A stretch of DNA of 64,000 nucleotides from Streptomyces albus subsp. albus (GTDB taxonomy: Bacteria; Actinomycetota; Actinomycetes; Streptomycetales; Streptomycetaceae). Every line of letters starts with the position of its first letter. The first letter of the stretch is position 1. Positions 43,841-54,000 of the stretch are shown one piece after another. The DNA lies in the NCBI RefSeq assembly GCF_000725885.1, contig NZ_JODR01000020.1:66570-130569 (forward strand), in the 5' to 3' direction. The position numbers were made by a program, and so were the translations under genes. The notes below the pieces were generated by a model. It was not told where the DNA came from. It was given only the letters and a program-made list of their open reading frames with translations, and made no database searches.

Positions 43841-45067
43841 GTGAACACGCCCGCACCCGCACCCCTCCCGCTCGGTGAGGACTTCATCCAGGACGCCCAC
43901 ACCGTCGCGGCCCGGCTGCGTGCCGCCGCCCCCGTACGGTTCGTGGAACTGCCCGGCGGATTCCCCGTCTGGCTCGTCACCGGCCACGACGAGGCACGCG
44001 CCGCCGTCACCGACCCCCGGCTGAGCAGCGAGGGCGTCTACGACCGGCTGGAGCGGCTACGCCTGGGCGGCGGCGAGGACACCGAGAGCCGCTTCGCCCC
44101 CGAACTGGCCAAGAACCTCCTCAACCTCGACCCGCCGGACCACACCCGGCTGCGCTCCCTGGTGACCAAGGTGTTCACCGCGGGCGCCGTCGCCCCGCTG
44201 CGCCCGCGCATCGAGGCCATCGCCGACGAACTCCTGGACGCCATGGAGAAAGCGGGCCCCGACAGCGAACTCCTCGCCGACTACGCGCTGCCCCTGCCCA
44301 TCCGTGTCATCTGCGAACTCCTCGGCGTCCCCTTCGCAGACCGCGACCGGTTCACCGCCTGGACCCGCACCATGGTCGCCGCCACCGGGCCCGAGGAGAT
44401 CGGCGCCGCCTCCCTGCGCATGGCCTCCTACCTCGGTGACCTCGCCGAGGCCAAACGCCGCGATCCCGGCGACGACCTGCTCACCCGCCTGGTGCACGTC
44501 AGCGACGGCGGCGACCGCCTGTCCCGCGACGAACTGATCTCCACCGCCGTCGTCCTGCTGACCGGCGGCTTCGAGACCACCGTCAACCTCATCAGCAGCG
44601 GCGTACTCGCCCTGCTGCGCCACCCCGGACAGCTCGACCTGCTCAAGGCGCGCCCCGAACTGATGCCGCAGGCCGTCGAGGAGTTCCTGCGCTACGAGAC
44701 CCCCAACAACCTCTCCAGCCCGCGCTACGCCACCGAGGACGTCGCACTGGGCGGCGTCACCGTCCCCGCCGGCCACTTCGTGATGGTCTCCTGGCTCGCC
44801 GCCAACCGCGACGAGCGGTTCGCCGAACCCGACCGGCTCGACATCACCCGCCCGGCGGGCGGCCACCTCGCCTTCGGCCACGGCATCCACCACTGCGTCG
44901 GCGCCGCCCTGGCCCGGCTGGAGGGCGAGATCGCCTTCGCCAGGCTCCTCGCCCGCTTCCCCGGCCTCGAACTGGCCGTCGCCGAAACCGCGCTGCGCTG
45001 GCGCCACTCCACCGCCATGCACGGCCTGGAGGCCCTGCCGCTGCGTCTGGGCCCGGCCACCCGCTGA
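43841..45067 (+). CDS. Cytochrome P450 (first)
   Basis: A 408-residue soluble bacterial P450. Visible features are the I-helix oxygen motif LTGGFETTVNL, the ExxR motif in EEFLRYETP and the haem loop FGHGIHHCVGAALARLE with Cys352 as haem ligand. It resembles the CYP105/CYP107 group that tailors natural products. The GTG has GGAG six bases before it. It probably hydroxylates or desaturates the aryl or thiazoline part of the metallophore, for example thiazoline to thiazole. No ferredoxin gene is adjacent, so an electron partner must come from elsewhere. Confidence 0.88.
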   Translation: MNTPAPAPLPLGEDFIQDAHTVAARLRAAAPVRFVELPGGFPVWLVTGHDEARAAVTDPRLSSEGVYDRLERLRLGGGEDTESRFAPELAKNLLNLDPPDHTRLRSLVTKVFTAGAVAPLRPRIEAIADELLDAMEKAGPDSELLADYALPLPIRVICELLGVPFADRDRFTAWTRTMVAATGPEEIGAASLRMASYLGDLAEAKRRDPGDDLLTRLVHVSDGGDRLSRDELISTAVVLLTGGFETTVNLISSGVLALLRHPGQLDLLKARPELMPQAVEEFLRYETPNNLSSPRYATEDVALGGVTVPAGHFVMVSWLAANRDERFAEPDRLDITRPAGGHLAFGHGIHHCVGAALARLEGEIAFARLLARFPGLELAVAETALRWRHSTAMHGLEALPLRLGPATR

Positions 45068-45156
45068 CCCGCCGGCACCTTTGCCGCTCCCGCGCCCCAC
45101 CCGCGCCCGCCCCACCCGCACCCCGTCCCACCCGCCACCGACCCCGAGGACACACC

Positions 45157-46779
45157 GTGCCCCTGCTCGACGGTTTCACCCCCTGGCCCGAGACGGACGC
45201 CGCGCGCTACCGCGCCGAGGGCTACTGGACCGGTACCACCCTCGGCGCCGTGCTCAGGAACAGCGCCCGCCGCACCCCCCGACGCACCGCGCTGGTGGCC
45301 GACGGGCGACGGCTGAGTTACGCCGAACTGGACGAGGCCGCCGACCGGGTGGCCGCCGGCCTGCGCGCCCACGGCCTCGGGCCCGGCAGCCGGCTGCTGG
45401 TCCACCTGCCCAACGGGCTGCCGTTCGTCCTGACCCTGTTCGGCTGTTTCCGCGCCGCCGTCGTCCCCGTCCTGGCCCTGCCCGCACACCGCGAGAGCGA
45501 ACTCGTCCACCTCGCCCGCCTCTCCGGCGCCGCCGCCTGCGTCCTGCACGGCGGCCCGGAGCAGCCCGGACTCGCCGAGGCCGTGACCAGGGCCGCCCAC
45601 ACCGTCCGCCACGTCTTCACCACCGGCCCCGCCGGGCCCGGCCCCTGGCACCCCTTCGACGCCCTCACCGCCGCCTCCCCGGACGCGGGCGCCCCCGACG
45701 ACGCCCGCCCCCAGGACGTCGCCGTACTGCTGCTGTCCGGCGGCACCACCGGACTGCCCAAACTGATCCCGCGAACCCACGACGACTACGCCTACAACCT
45801 GCGCGCCGCCGCCCGCGCCGCCGGTCTCGACGCGCACACCGTCACCCTGCTCGCGCTGCCCGCGGCCCACAACTTCGCCCTGGCCTGCCCCGGCCTGCTG
45901 GGCACCCTGCACGCCGGCGGCACCACCGTGCTGGCGCCCTCGCCCGCTCCGGACGTGGCCTTCGACCTCATCGCCCGCGAACGGGTCACCACCGTCGCCC
46001 TCGTCCCCCCGCTCGTCCTGGCATGGCTGGACGCGGCCGAAGAGCTCGCCCCGGACCTGAGCAGCCTCACCCTCCTCCAGGCGGGCGGCGCCCGGCTCAA
46101 GGAGGAGACGGCCCGCCGCGTACGCCCGGTCCTCGGCTGCGCACTGCAACAGGTCTACGGCATGGCCGAGGGGCTGCTGAACCTCACCCGCCTCGACGAT
46201 GCCGACGAGACCGTGTTCACCACCCAGGGGCGCCCCCTGTCCGACGCAGACGAGGTACGGGTGGTCGCCCCCGACGGCACCGACGTCCCCGAGGGCGCCA
46301 CCGGCGAGCTGTGGACGCGCGGCCCCTACACCTTGCGCGGCTACTTCCGCGCCGAGCGGCACAACGCCACCGCCTTCACTCCCGACGGCTTCTACCGCTC
46401 CGGCGACCTGGTGCGCCGCCTGCCGGGCGGGAACCTCGTCGTGGAGGGCCGCCTCAAGGACGTCATCAACCGGGGCGGCGACAAGGTCCCGGTCGAGGAG
46501 GTCGAGAACCACCTGCTGGCCCATCCGCGTGTGCACGACGTGGCCCTGGTCGGCTTCCCGGACGCCGACATGGGAGAGCGCACCTGCGCCTTCGTCGTCC
46601 CCCGGGGCGAGGCACCCACCCGGCGGGAACTCCTCGACCACCTCGTCCGCCGCGGAGTCGCCGCGTTCAAACACCCCGACCGGGTCCGCGTCCTGACCGG
46701 CTTCCCCCGCACCGGCGCCGGCAAGGTCGACCGCGCCGCGCTCGCCCGCACCCTGAACACCCCGGCGGAGGCCCTGTGA
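45157..46779 (+). CDS. Aryl-AMP ligase (salicylate/2,3-dihydroxybenzoate adenylation enzyme)
   Basis: A 540-residue stand-alone adenylating enzyme of the EntE/YbtE/DhbE/MbtA type. It begins FTPWPETDAARYRAEGYW, the usual start of this family, and shows LLSGGTTGLPKLIPRTHDDY (P-loop), QVYGMAEGLLNLTRLDD, GFYRSGDLVRR, VEGRLKDVINRGGDKV and the catalytic lysine in TGAGKVDR. It should activate salicylate, made by the enzyme at 25530, and load it onto the aryl carrier domain of the NRPS at 48092. The GTG start is backed by GAGGACACACC. The next P450 overlaps it by GTGA. Confidence 0.9.
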   Translation: MPLLDGFTPWPETDAARYRAEGYWTGTTLGAVLRNSARRTPRRTALVADGRRLSYAELDEAADRVAAGLRAHGLGPGSRLLVHLPNGLPFVLTLFGCFRAAVVPVLALPAHRESELVHLARLSGAAACVLHGGPEQPGLAEAVTRAAHTVRHVFTTGPAGPGPWHPFDALTAASPDAGAPDDARPQDVAVLLLSGGTTGLPKLIPRTHDDYAYNLRAAARAAGLDAHTVTLLALPAAHNFALACPGLLGTLHAGGTTVLAPSPAPDVAFDLIARERVTTVALVPPLVLAWLDAAEELAPDLSSLTLLQAGGARLKEETARRVRPVLGCALQQVYGMAEGLLNLTRLDDADETVFTTQGRPLSDADEVRVVAPDGTDVPEGATGELWTRGPYTLRGYFRAERHNATAFTPDGFYRSGDLVRRLPGGNLVVEGRLKDVINRGGDKVPVEEVENHLLAHPRVHDVALVGFPDADMGERTCAFVVPRGEAPTRRELLDHLVRRGVAAFKHPDRVRVLTGFPRTGAGKVDRAALARTLNTPAEAL

Positions 46780-47963
46780 CCACGCCCGCCCGCTACCCGT
46801 TCAACACCGACGAAGGGCTGGACCTGGCCGACGCCTACCGCGCCGCCCAGCACACCCCGGGCCCCGTCCGCGTCCAACTGCCCTACGGCGAACCGGCCTG
46901 GCTCGTCACCCGTCACGACGAGGCCCGGGCCGTCCTCGCCGACACCCGCTTCTCCCGCGCCATGGACGCCCGGCGCGACGCGCCCCGCACCACCCCCGTC
47001 AGCCCCATCGGCCTGGTCGCCACCGACCCGCCCGACCACACCCGGCTGCGCCGCCCCGCCGCCCGCGCCTTCACAGCCCGCCGCGCGGAGGCACTGCGCC
47101 CCCGCGTCCGGCGGATCGCCGAGGACGCCGTCCGGCGGATGACCGCCTCGGCGGCCCCCGCCGACCTGGTGGCACACGTCGCGCTGCCCGTGCCGATCAC
47201 CGTCATCTGCGAACTGCTGGGCGTCCCCGCCCAGGACCGCGACCGCTTCCGCGGCTGGAGCGACACCGTACTGTCCACCAGCGGGGCCGGCCCGCAGGAC
47301 TTCCTGGCCGCCACCGCCGCGCTCAAGACGTACATGGGCGACCTGCTCGACCGGCGGCGGGCCGAACCCGCCGACGACCTGATGACGGCGCTGCTGCGCG
47401 CCCGCGACGAGGACGCCCCCGACAGCAGGGCCTCCAGGGACGAACTCGTCGAACTGTGCATCGCCCTCCTCCTCGGCGGCTACGAGACCACCGCCTCCCA
47501 GCTCGCCAACTTCACCTGGGTGCTGCTCACCCAGCGCCCCGACGCCCTCCCCGGCATCGCGTCACATCCCGGGCGGGCCCGCGCCTGGGTGGAGGAACTG
47601 CTCCGGTACGTTCCGCTGGCAGCCTCCGCCTCGCTGCCGCGCTACGCCGTCGAGGACGTGGATGTCGGCGGCGTCACGGTACGGGCCGGCGAACCCGTCC
47701 TGGTGGCGATCGGAGCCGCCGACCGCGACGCCCTCCGCTTCCCCGCCCCCGACACCCTCGACCCGGACCGCGACACCGCGGGGCACCTCGCCTTCGGGCA
47801 CGGCATCCACCACTGCGCCGGTGCCGCGCTGGCCCGTGTCGAACTCCAGGAGGGCCTCGGTGCCCTCGCCCGTCTGCTGCCCGGGCTGCGCCTGGCCGGA
47901 GAGCCGACATGGAAGCGGGCCGCCTTCCTCAGAGGCCCGGCCACCCTGCCGGTGCGCTGGTGA
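46776..47963 (+). CDS. Cytochrome P450 (second)
   Basis: This 395-residue P450 has the I-helix motif LLLGGYETTASQL, ExxR in EELLRYVPL and haem loop FGHGIHHCAGAALARVE (Cys347). It differs clearly from the first P450 (different N-terminus and F/G region) and is translationally coupled to the aryl-AMP ligase by GTGA. That coupling suggests a job on the aryl group or on an early intermediate, such as ring hydroxylation, but this is inference. A hairpin and a 128-base gap separate it from the large synthetase gene. Confidence 0.88.
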   Translation: MTTPARYPFNTDEGLDLADAYRAAQHTPGPVRVQLPYGEPAWLVTRHDEARAVLADTRFSRAMDARRDAPRTTPVSPIGLVATDPPDHTRLRRPAARAFTARRAEALRPRVRRIAEDAVRRMTASAAPADLVAHVALPVPITVICELLGVPAQDRDRFRGWSDTVLSTSGAGPQDFLAATAALKTYMGDLLDRRRAEPADDLMTALLRARDEDAPDSRASRDELVELCIALLLGGYETTASQLANFTWVLLTQRPDALPGIASHPGRARAWVEELLRYVPLAASASLPRYAVEDVDVGGVTVRAGEPVLVAIGAADRDALRFPAPDTLDPDRDTAGHLAFGHGIHHCAGAALARVELQEGLGALARLLPGLRLAGEPTWKRAAFLRGPATLPVRW

Positions 47964-48029
47964 CACCGCCCGGCCACCGCATCCCCCCGCATCCCCCGCC
48001 CCGCCCCACCGGCCGGGCCGCGACGGACC

Positions 48030-48059
48030 CCGGCACGGCGGCCGTTCCCGCCGTGCCGG
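48030..48059 (+). promoter_or_regulatory. Intercistronic hairpin before the starter NRPS gene
   Basis: CCGGCACGGCGG and its perfect complement (12-base arms, 6-base loop) lie between the second P450 and the NRPS gene, ending 32 bases before the GTG. There is no T tract. It may attenuate transcription, end some transcripts or protect the mRNA end, setting the ratio of the starter synthetase. Confidence 0.5.
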
Positions 48060-48091
48060 CCCCGTACCCGGCGTAAGAAGAAGGAAGACCC

Positions 48092-51000
48092 GTGCTGACC
48101 GACCCGACCGATCCGGCCGCCGCCGAGACGACGGACCTGGAGACCCTGCGTGCCCGGCTCGCCGCGGTACTCGACCTGCCGCCCGGCGACCTCGCCGACG
48201 ACGACAACCTCATCGCCCTCGGCCTGGACTCCATCACGCTGATGAAACTGGCCGCCCGCTGGCGCCGCGCCGCCCCAGGCGTCACCTTCGGGGCCCTCGC
48301 CGCCGATCCGACGCCCGCCGCCTGGCACGCCCTGCTCTCCAGCGCTCCGGCACCTCACGCTTCCGGGGCACCGGACCCGGCCACAGCGCCGGCTGCCGCA
48401 GGTCACAAGGACACCGGCCACAAGGACACCGGCCATGAGGCCGGCGGCGAGGAGGACACCGGCCCCTTCCCGCTGGCGCTGATGCAGCACGCCTACTGGG
48501 CCGGACGGTCGCCGGGACAGCGGCTGGGCGGTGTCGCCGCGCACTTCTACCACGAGTTCGACGGCACCGGCGTCGAGCCCGGACGCCTCCAGGCGGCCGT
48601 GCGGTCCGTCCTCGCCCGCCACGACATGCTCCGGGTCCGTGTCCTCGACAACGGCACCCAGGAGATCCTGGACACCAGCCCCTGGCCCGGCCTCCACGTC
48701 ACCGACCTGCGCCGGCACACTGCCGAGCGGGCCGCGGCGGACCTCGACCGCATCCGCGGCACCCTGTCGCACCGCGCCATGGACATCGGCGCGGGCGAGG
48801 TCTTCGACGTACGGCTCACCCTGCTGCCCGACGGCCGCACCCGCACACACGTCAACCTCGACATGATCGCCGCCGACGCGCTCAGCCTCCGCGTCCTGCT
48901 GGCCGACCTCGCCGACGCCTACACGGCCGGAGGCGAGGTGCCCCGCGCCGCGCCCGGCTACTCCTTCCGCCGCTACCAGTCCGACCGGGCGGCCCACCGC
49001 GCCGGAGCCGGCCGGGCCGCCTGCGAAGCGGACCGCGACTGGTGGGCCGACCGCCTCGACGCCCTGCCGGGGCCGCCGGAGCTGCCCGCGGCCGGACACG
49101 ACGCGGATGCCACACGCGTCGTCCGCAGACACCGGGTGCTCAGCCCCGAGCGGGCCGCCGCCTTCGAGGCCCGGGCCCGCGCCCACGGACTGACCCCCGC
49201 GCTCGCGCTCACCGCCGTCTTCGCCGAGGTCCTCACCGCCTGGAGCGCCACCCCCTCCTTCCTGCTCAACCTCCCGCTGTTCGACCGCGAACCGCTGCAC
49301 CCGGACGTCGAGGACCTGGTGGGGGACTTCACCTCCTCCGTCCTGCCGGCCTGGGACGGAACCGCGCCGGGCGGGTTCGCCGAGCGGGCGGGCAGGCTCC
49401 AGGAGCGGTTCCACACCGACGCGGCGCACGCCCGCCACTCCGGGGTGGAGGTGCTGCGCGACCTGACCCGCCGCCGCGGCGCCCCCACGCTCGCCCCCGT
49501 GGTGCACACCAGCGCCCTGGGCCTCGGCCCGCTCTTCCCGGCCCCGGTCACCCGCGTCTTCGGGGAACCGGTGTGGATCATCTCGCAGGGCCCGCAGGTC
49601 TGGCTCGACGCCCAGATCACCGAACTCGACGGCGGTCTGCTGGTCAACTGGGACGCCCGCGAGGACGCTTTCGCCCCCGGTGTGCTCGACGCCATGTTCG
49701 CCGCCTACAGCTCCCTGCTCGACCGGCTCACCGACGACGCGACCGCGTGGACGTCCCCCGTCGGCGACCTGCTCCCCGACGACCAGCGGCGCACCCGCCG
49801 GGAGGCGAACGCGACAGGCCGGCCGCCCGGTGGCGGACTGCGGCTGCACGACGAGTTCTTCCGCCACGCCGCAGCCGCGCCCGGCACACCGGCACTGCTG
49901 TGGGGGAGCGGCACCGGCACCGGGAAGTACACCTACGGCGAACTCGCCGACCGTGCACTGAAAGTCGCCGGACATCTGCGCGCCCGGCAAGTCGGCCCCG
50001 GCGATCTGGTCGCCGTGAGTCTGCCCAAGGGGCCCGAGCAGGCGGTCGCCGTGCTCGGCGTCCTCGCCGCCGGCGCGGCCTACCTCCCCGTCGCCGCGGA
50101 CCAGCCGCCGGCGCGGCGCGAGCGCATCCTCAAGTCCGCCGGGGCCCGTCTGCTTCTCGACAGCCTGGACGCCGCCCGCACCGCCGAGCCCCTGCCCGCG
50201 CCGCTGCCCGGTACGCCCGAGGACCTCGCCTACGTCCTGTACACCTCCGGCTCGACGGGCGAACCCAAGGGCGTGGAGGTGCCGCACGCGGCGGCCATGT
50301 GCACCGTGGCCGATCTGCGGGACCGGCTGGCACTCGGCCCCGGCGACCGCACACTCGCCCTGTCCGCGCTGGAGTTCGATCTCTCCGTCTTCGACCTGTT
50401 CGCACCACTGAGCACCCGGGGAGCCGTCGTCTGCGTCGGGGAGCCGGAGCGCCGGGACGCCGAGGCGTGGCTGCGCCTGGCGCACACCCACCGGGCGACC
50501 GTCCTCAACTGCGTACCCGCCCTGCTCGACATGCTGCTCACCGTGGCCGAGGCCAGCACAGTGGACGCACAACCGGCCCCGCGGCTGCCCCTGCGCGCCG
50601 TGCTGCTCGGCGGCGACCGGGTCACCACCGGCCTGGCCGAGCGGCTGGCCCGCCAGGCACCCGACTGCCGGTTCGCCGGACTCGGCGGAACCACCGAGAC
50701 CGCCATCCACTCAACCTGGCAGGAGGTGCGGCTCCCGCTGCCCGGCGACTGGGACATCGTGCCCTACGGCCGGCCGCTCGCCGGGGTGCGCTGCCGGGTG
50801 GTGGACGCGCTCGGCCGCGACTGCCCCGACTGGGTGCCCGGCGAACTGTGGATCGGCGGCGGGGGAGTGGCCCGCGGCTACCGGGGCGACCCCGAGCGCA
50901 CCGCCGACCGGTTCGTCCGGCACGGCGGGGTGCGCTGGTACCGCACCGGAGACCGCGCCCGCTACCGCCCCGACGGCACACTGGACTTCCTCGGCCGCAC

Positions 51001-54000
51001 CGACGACCAGGTCAAGCTGCGCGGCCACCGCATCGAACCCGGCGAGGTGGAGGCCGCGCTGGCGACCCATCCCGACGTGTCCGCCGTCGTCGCGGTGGTG
51101 CTGCCCCACAGCCGGCTGGCGGCGGCCGTCGTACCCGCCCCGGGACGGCTTCCCTCACCGGCCCACCTCAAGGAACACCTCGGCACGCTCCTGCCGCCGT
51201 TCATGGTTCCCGACAGCACGGTGGTGCTCCCCGAACTCCCGCTGACCCGCAACGGCAAGACCGACCGGGCCGCCGTCGCGGAACGCGTGCGGCAACTGGC
51301 CGCCGCCGGCACCGGGCCGGCCGCACCGCAGCGCCACGAACCGCCCCGCACCGACACCGAACGCCTCGTCGCCGCCGCCTGGAAGGACGTCCTGCGCATC
51401 CCCGGGCCCGGACCCGGACGCACCGACGACTTCTTCGCCCTGGGCGGCGACTCCCTGGTGGCCACCCGTCTCCTGACCCGGCTGCGGGCCGACGGGGCGC
51501 GGGGCACCGCCCTCAGCGCCCTGTTCGCCCACCCCGTCCTCGCCGACTTCGCCGAAACCCTCCACCTCGGCCCGGCCCGCCCGGCGCCCCGCCCGCCCGC
51601 GCCCGACCCCGAACACCGCCACGACCCCTTCCCGCCCACCGACGTGCAGCTCGCCTACTGGCTCGGGCGCGGCGAGGAGTTCACCCTCGGCGGCGTCGGC
51701 TGTCACTTCTACCGCGAGTACGACATACCCCGGCTCGACGTGGCACGGCTGGAGGAGGCCGTCAACCGGCTGGTGGCACGGCACGAGATGCTGCGGGCCG
51801 TCTTCGACGCCGACGGCAACCAGCGCGTCCTCGCCGAGGTCCCCCGCTTCACCCTCCAGGTCACCGACGCCGGACCGGACCCCGAAAAAGCCCGCGCCGC
51901 GCTGCGCGACACCTGGTCGCACCACGTCTTCGACCCAGGCCGCTGGCCGCTGTTCAGCATCGCCGCCGTCCGCGACGGCGAACGGGTACGGCTGGCCGTC
52001 GGCATGGACAACCTCGTCCTGGACGCGCTGAGCATCCTCACCTTCTACTCCGAACTGTCCGCGCTGTACGCCGACCCGGACGCCGCCCTGCCGCCCGTGG
52101 ACGTCTCCTTCCGCGACCACGTGCTCGCCGCCCGGCCCGACCCGGAGGAACAGCAAGCCGCCGAAGAGTACTGGGACCGGCGGCTCGACGACCTGCCGCC
52201 CGCACCCCGGCTGCCCCTCGCCCGCGACCCGGCCGAAGTCGCCCGCCCCCGGTTCGCCCGGCGCACCGCCACTCTCGACGCGGCGGCACGCAGGGCCCTG
52301 GAGGAGCGCGCCCGCGCCCACGGCGTCACCCCGTCCGCCGTCCTGCTGACGGCGTACTGCGAGGTGCTGTCCGCATGGAGCAGCGAGCGGGACCTCACCG
52401 TCAACCTGACCCTGTTCGACCGGCGGGAAGCACACCCGCACATCGCCCGCGTCCTGGGCGACTTCACCTCGCTGGTGCTGGTCGGCCACGAGCACCGGCC
52501 CGACGAGGCATGGCTGACCGGTGCCCGCCGCACCCAGCGGGAGCTGTGGCAGGCCCTCGACCACCGCTCCCTGTCCGCCGTCCAGGTGCTGCGCCGGCTC
52601 GCCCGCCGCACCGGGCAGGCCGATGTGACCATGCCGGTCGTCTTCACCAGCGCCCTCGGCCTGGACGCCGGCGACGATACGGCCGGGCTCTTCACCGACC
52701 AGGTGTACGGCATCACCCAGACCCCGCAGGTGTGGCTGGACCACCAGGCCGTCGAACGGCGCACCTTCGAGGGCACCGTGATCGACCTGCACTGGGACGC
52801 CGTCGAGGAGCTGTTCCCCGACGGCGTGCTCGACGCCATGTTCGAGGCGTACACCGCACACCTGCGGCGTCTGCTGGAGGCCGACTGGAACGCCCCGCGG
52901 CCGGTCGGTCTGCCGCCCGCGCAGCGCGCCGCGCGGGACGAGGCCAACGACACGGCCGCACCCCAGCGGGAGACCTGCCTGCACGCGCCGTTCTTCCGCA
53001 ACGCCATCGCCAACCCCGACGCCCCGGCGCTCCTCGCGGACGGCACCCACCCGCCCGTGACCTACGGAGAACTGTCACTGCGGGCCCGCCGGATCGCCGC
53101 GCTGCTGACCGCGCACGGTGTCCGTGAGGGCGAGCCGGTCGCCGTCTGCCTGCCCAAGGGCCCCGACCAGATCGCCGCCGTCCTCGGTGTGCTCGCCGCC
53201 TCGGCCGCGTACGTGCCCGTCGGCATCGACCAGCCACGGGTACGCCGCGACCGCATCGTCACCCGGGCGGGCGCGCGGCTGGTACTGACCGCGGAGGCCA
53301 CCGGCGAGGAGTGGCCCGCCGTCCCTCTGCCGCTGACCGACGCCGACCGTCACGAGCCGGTCGCCGCCCCGGCCGCCGCCGCCCCGGACCAGTTGGCGTA
53401 CATCGTCTTCACCTCCGGTTCCACCGGTGACCCCAAGGGGGTCGAGATCACCCACGGGGCCGCCGCCAACACGGTCGAGGACGTCAACGAGCGCTACGGG
53501 GTGGGCCCCGACGACCGGGTCCTGGCCGTCTCGGCTCTCGACTTCGACCTGTCGGTCTACGACGTCTTCGGCCTGCTGTCGGCCGGCGGCGCGCTGGTCA
53601 CCGTCGCCGAGGAGGAACGCCGCGACGCCCAGCGGTGGGCCGACCTGTGCGTCCGGCACCAGGTGACGGTGTGGAACACGGTCCCCGCACTGCTCGACAT
53701 GCTGCTGACGGTCGCCGAGCACCAGCCCGGCCGCGTCCCCGGCGCCCTGCGGCTGGCACTGCTGTCCGGCGACTGGATCGGCCTCGACCTGCCGGGCCGG
53801 CTGTCCGCGCTGGTGCCCGACTGCCGCCTCGTCGGCCTGGGCGGCGCCACGGAGGCGTCCATCTGGTCCAACGCGCACGACATCGCGGGCCCCCTGGCCG
53901 GCTGGCCCTCCATTCCGTACGGCAGGCCGCTGCGCAACCAGCGCTACCGCGTGGTGGACCCGGCGAACGGTGAGGACCGGCCCGACTGGGTGCCGGGCGA

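Noticed and set aside
47642-50710. 1022-codon open frame on the minus strand
   Set aside because: Shadow of the second P450 and the starter synthetase, with Gly/Gln/Val-rich nonsense composition.
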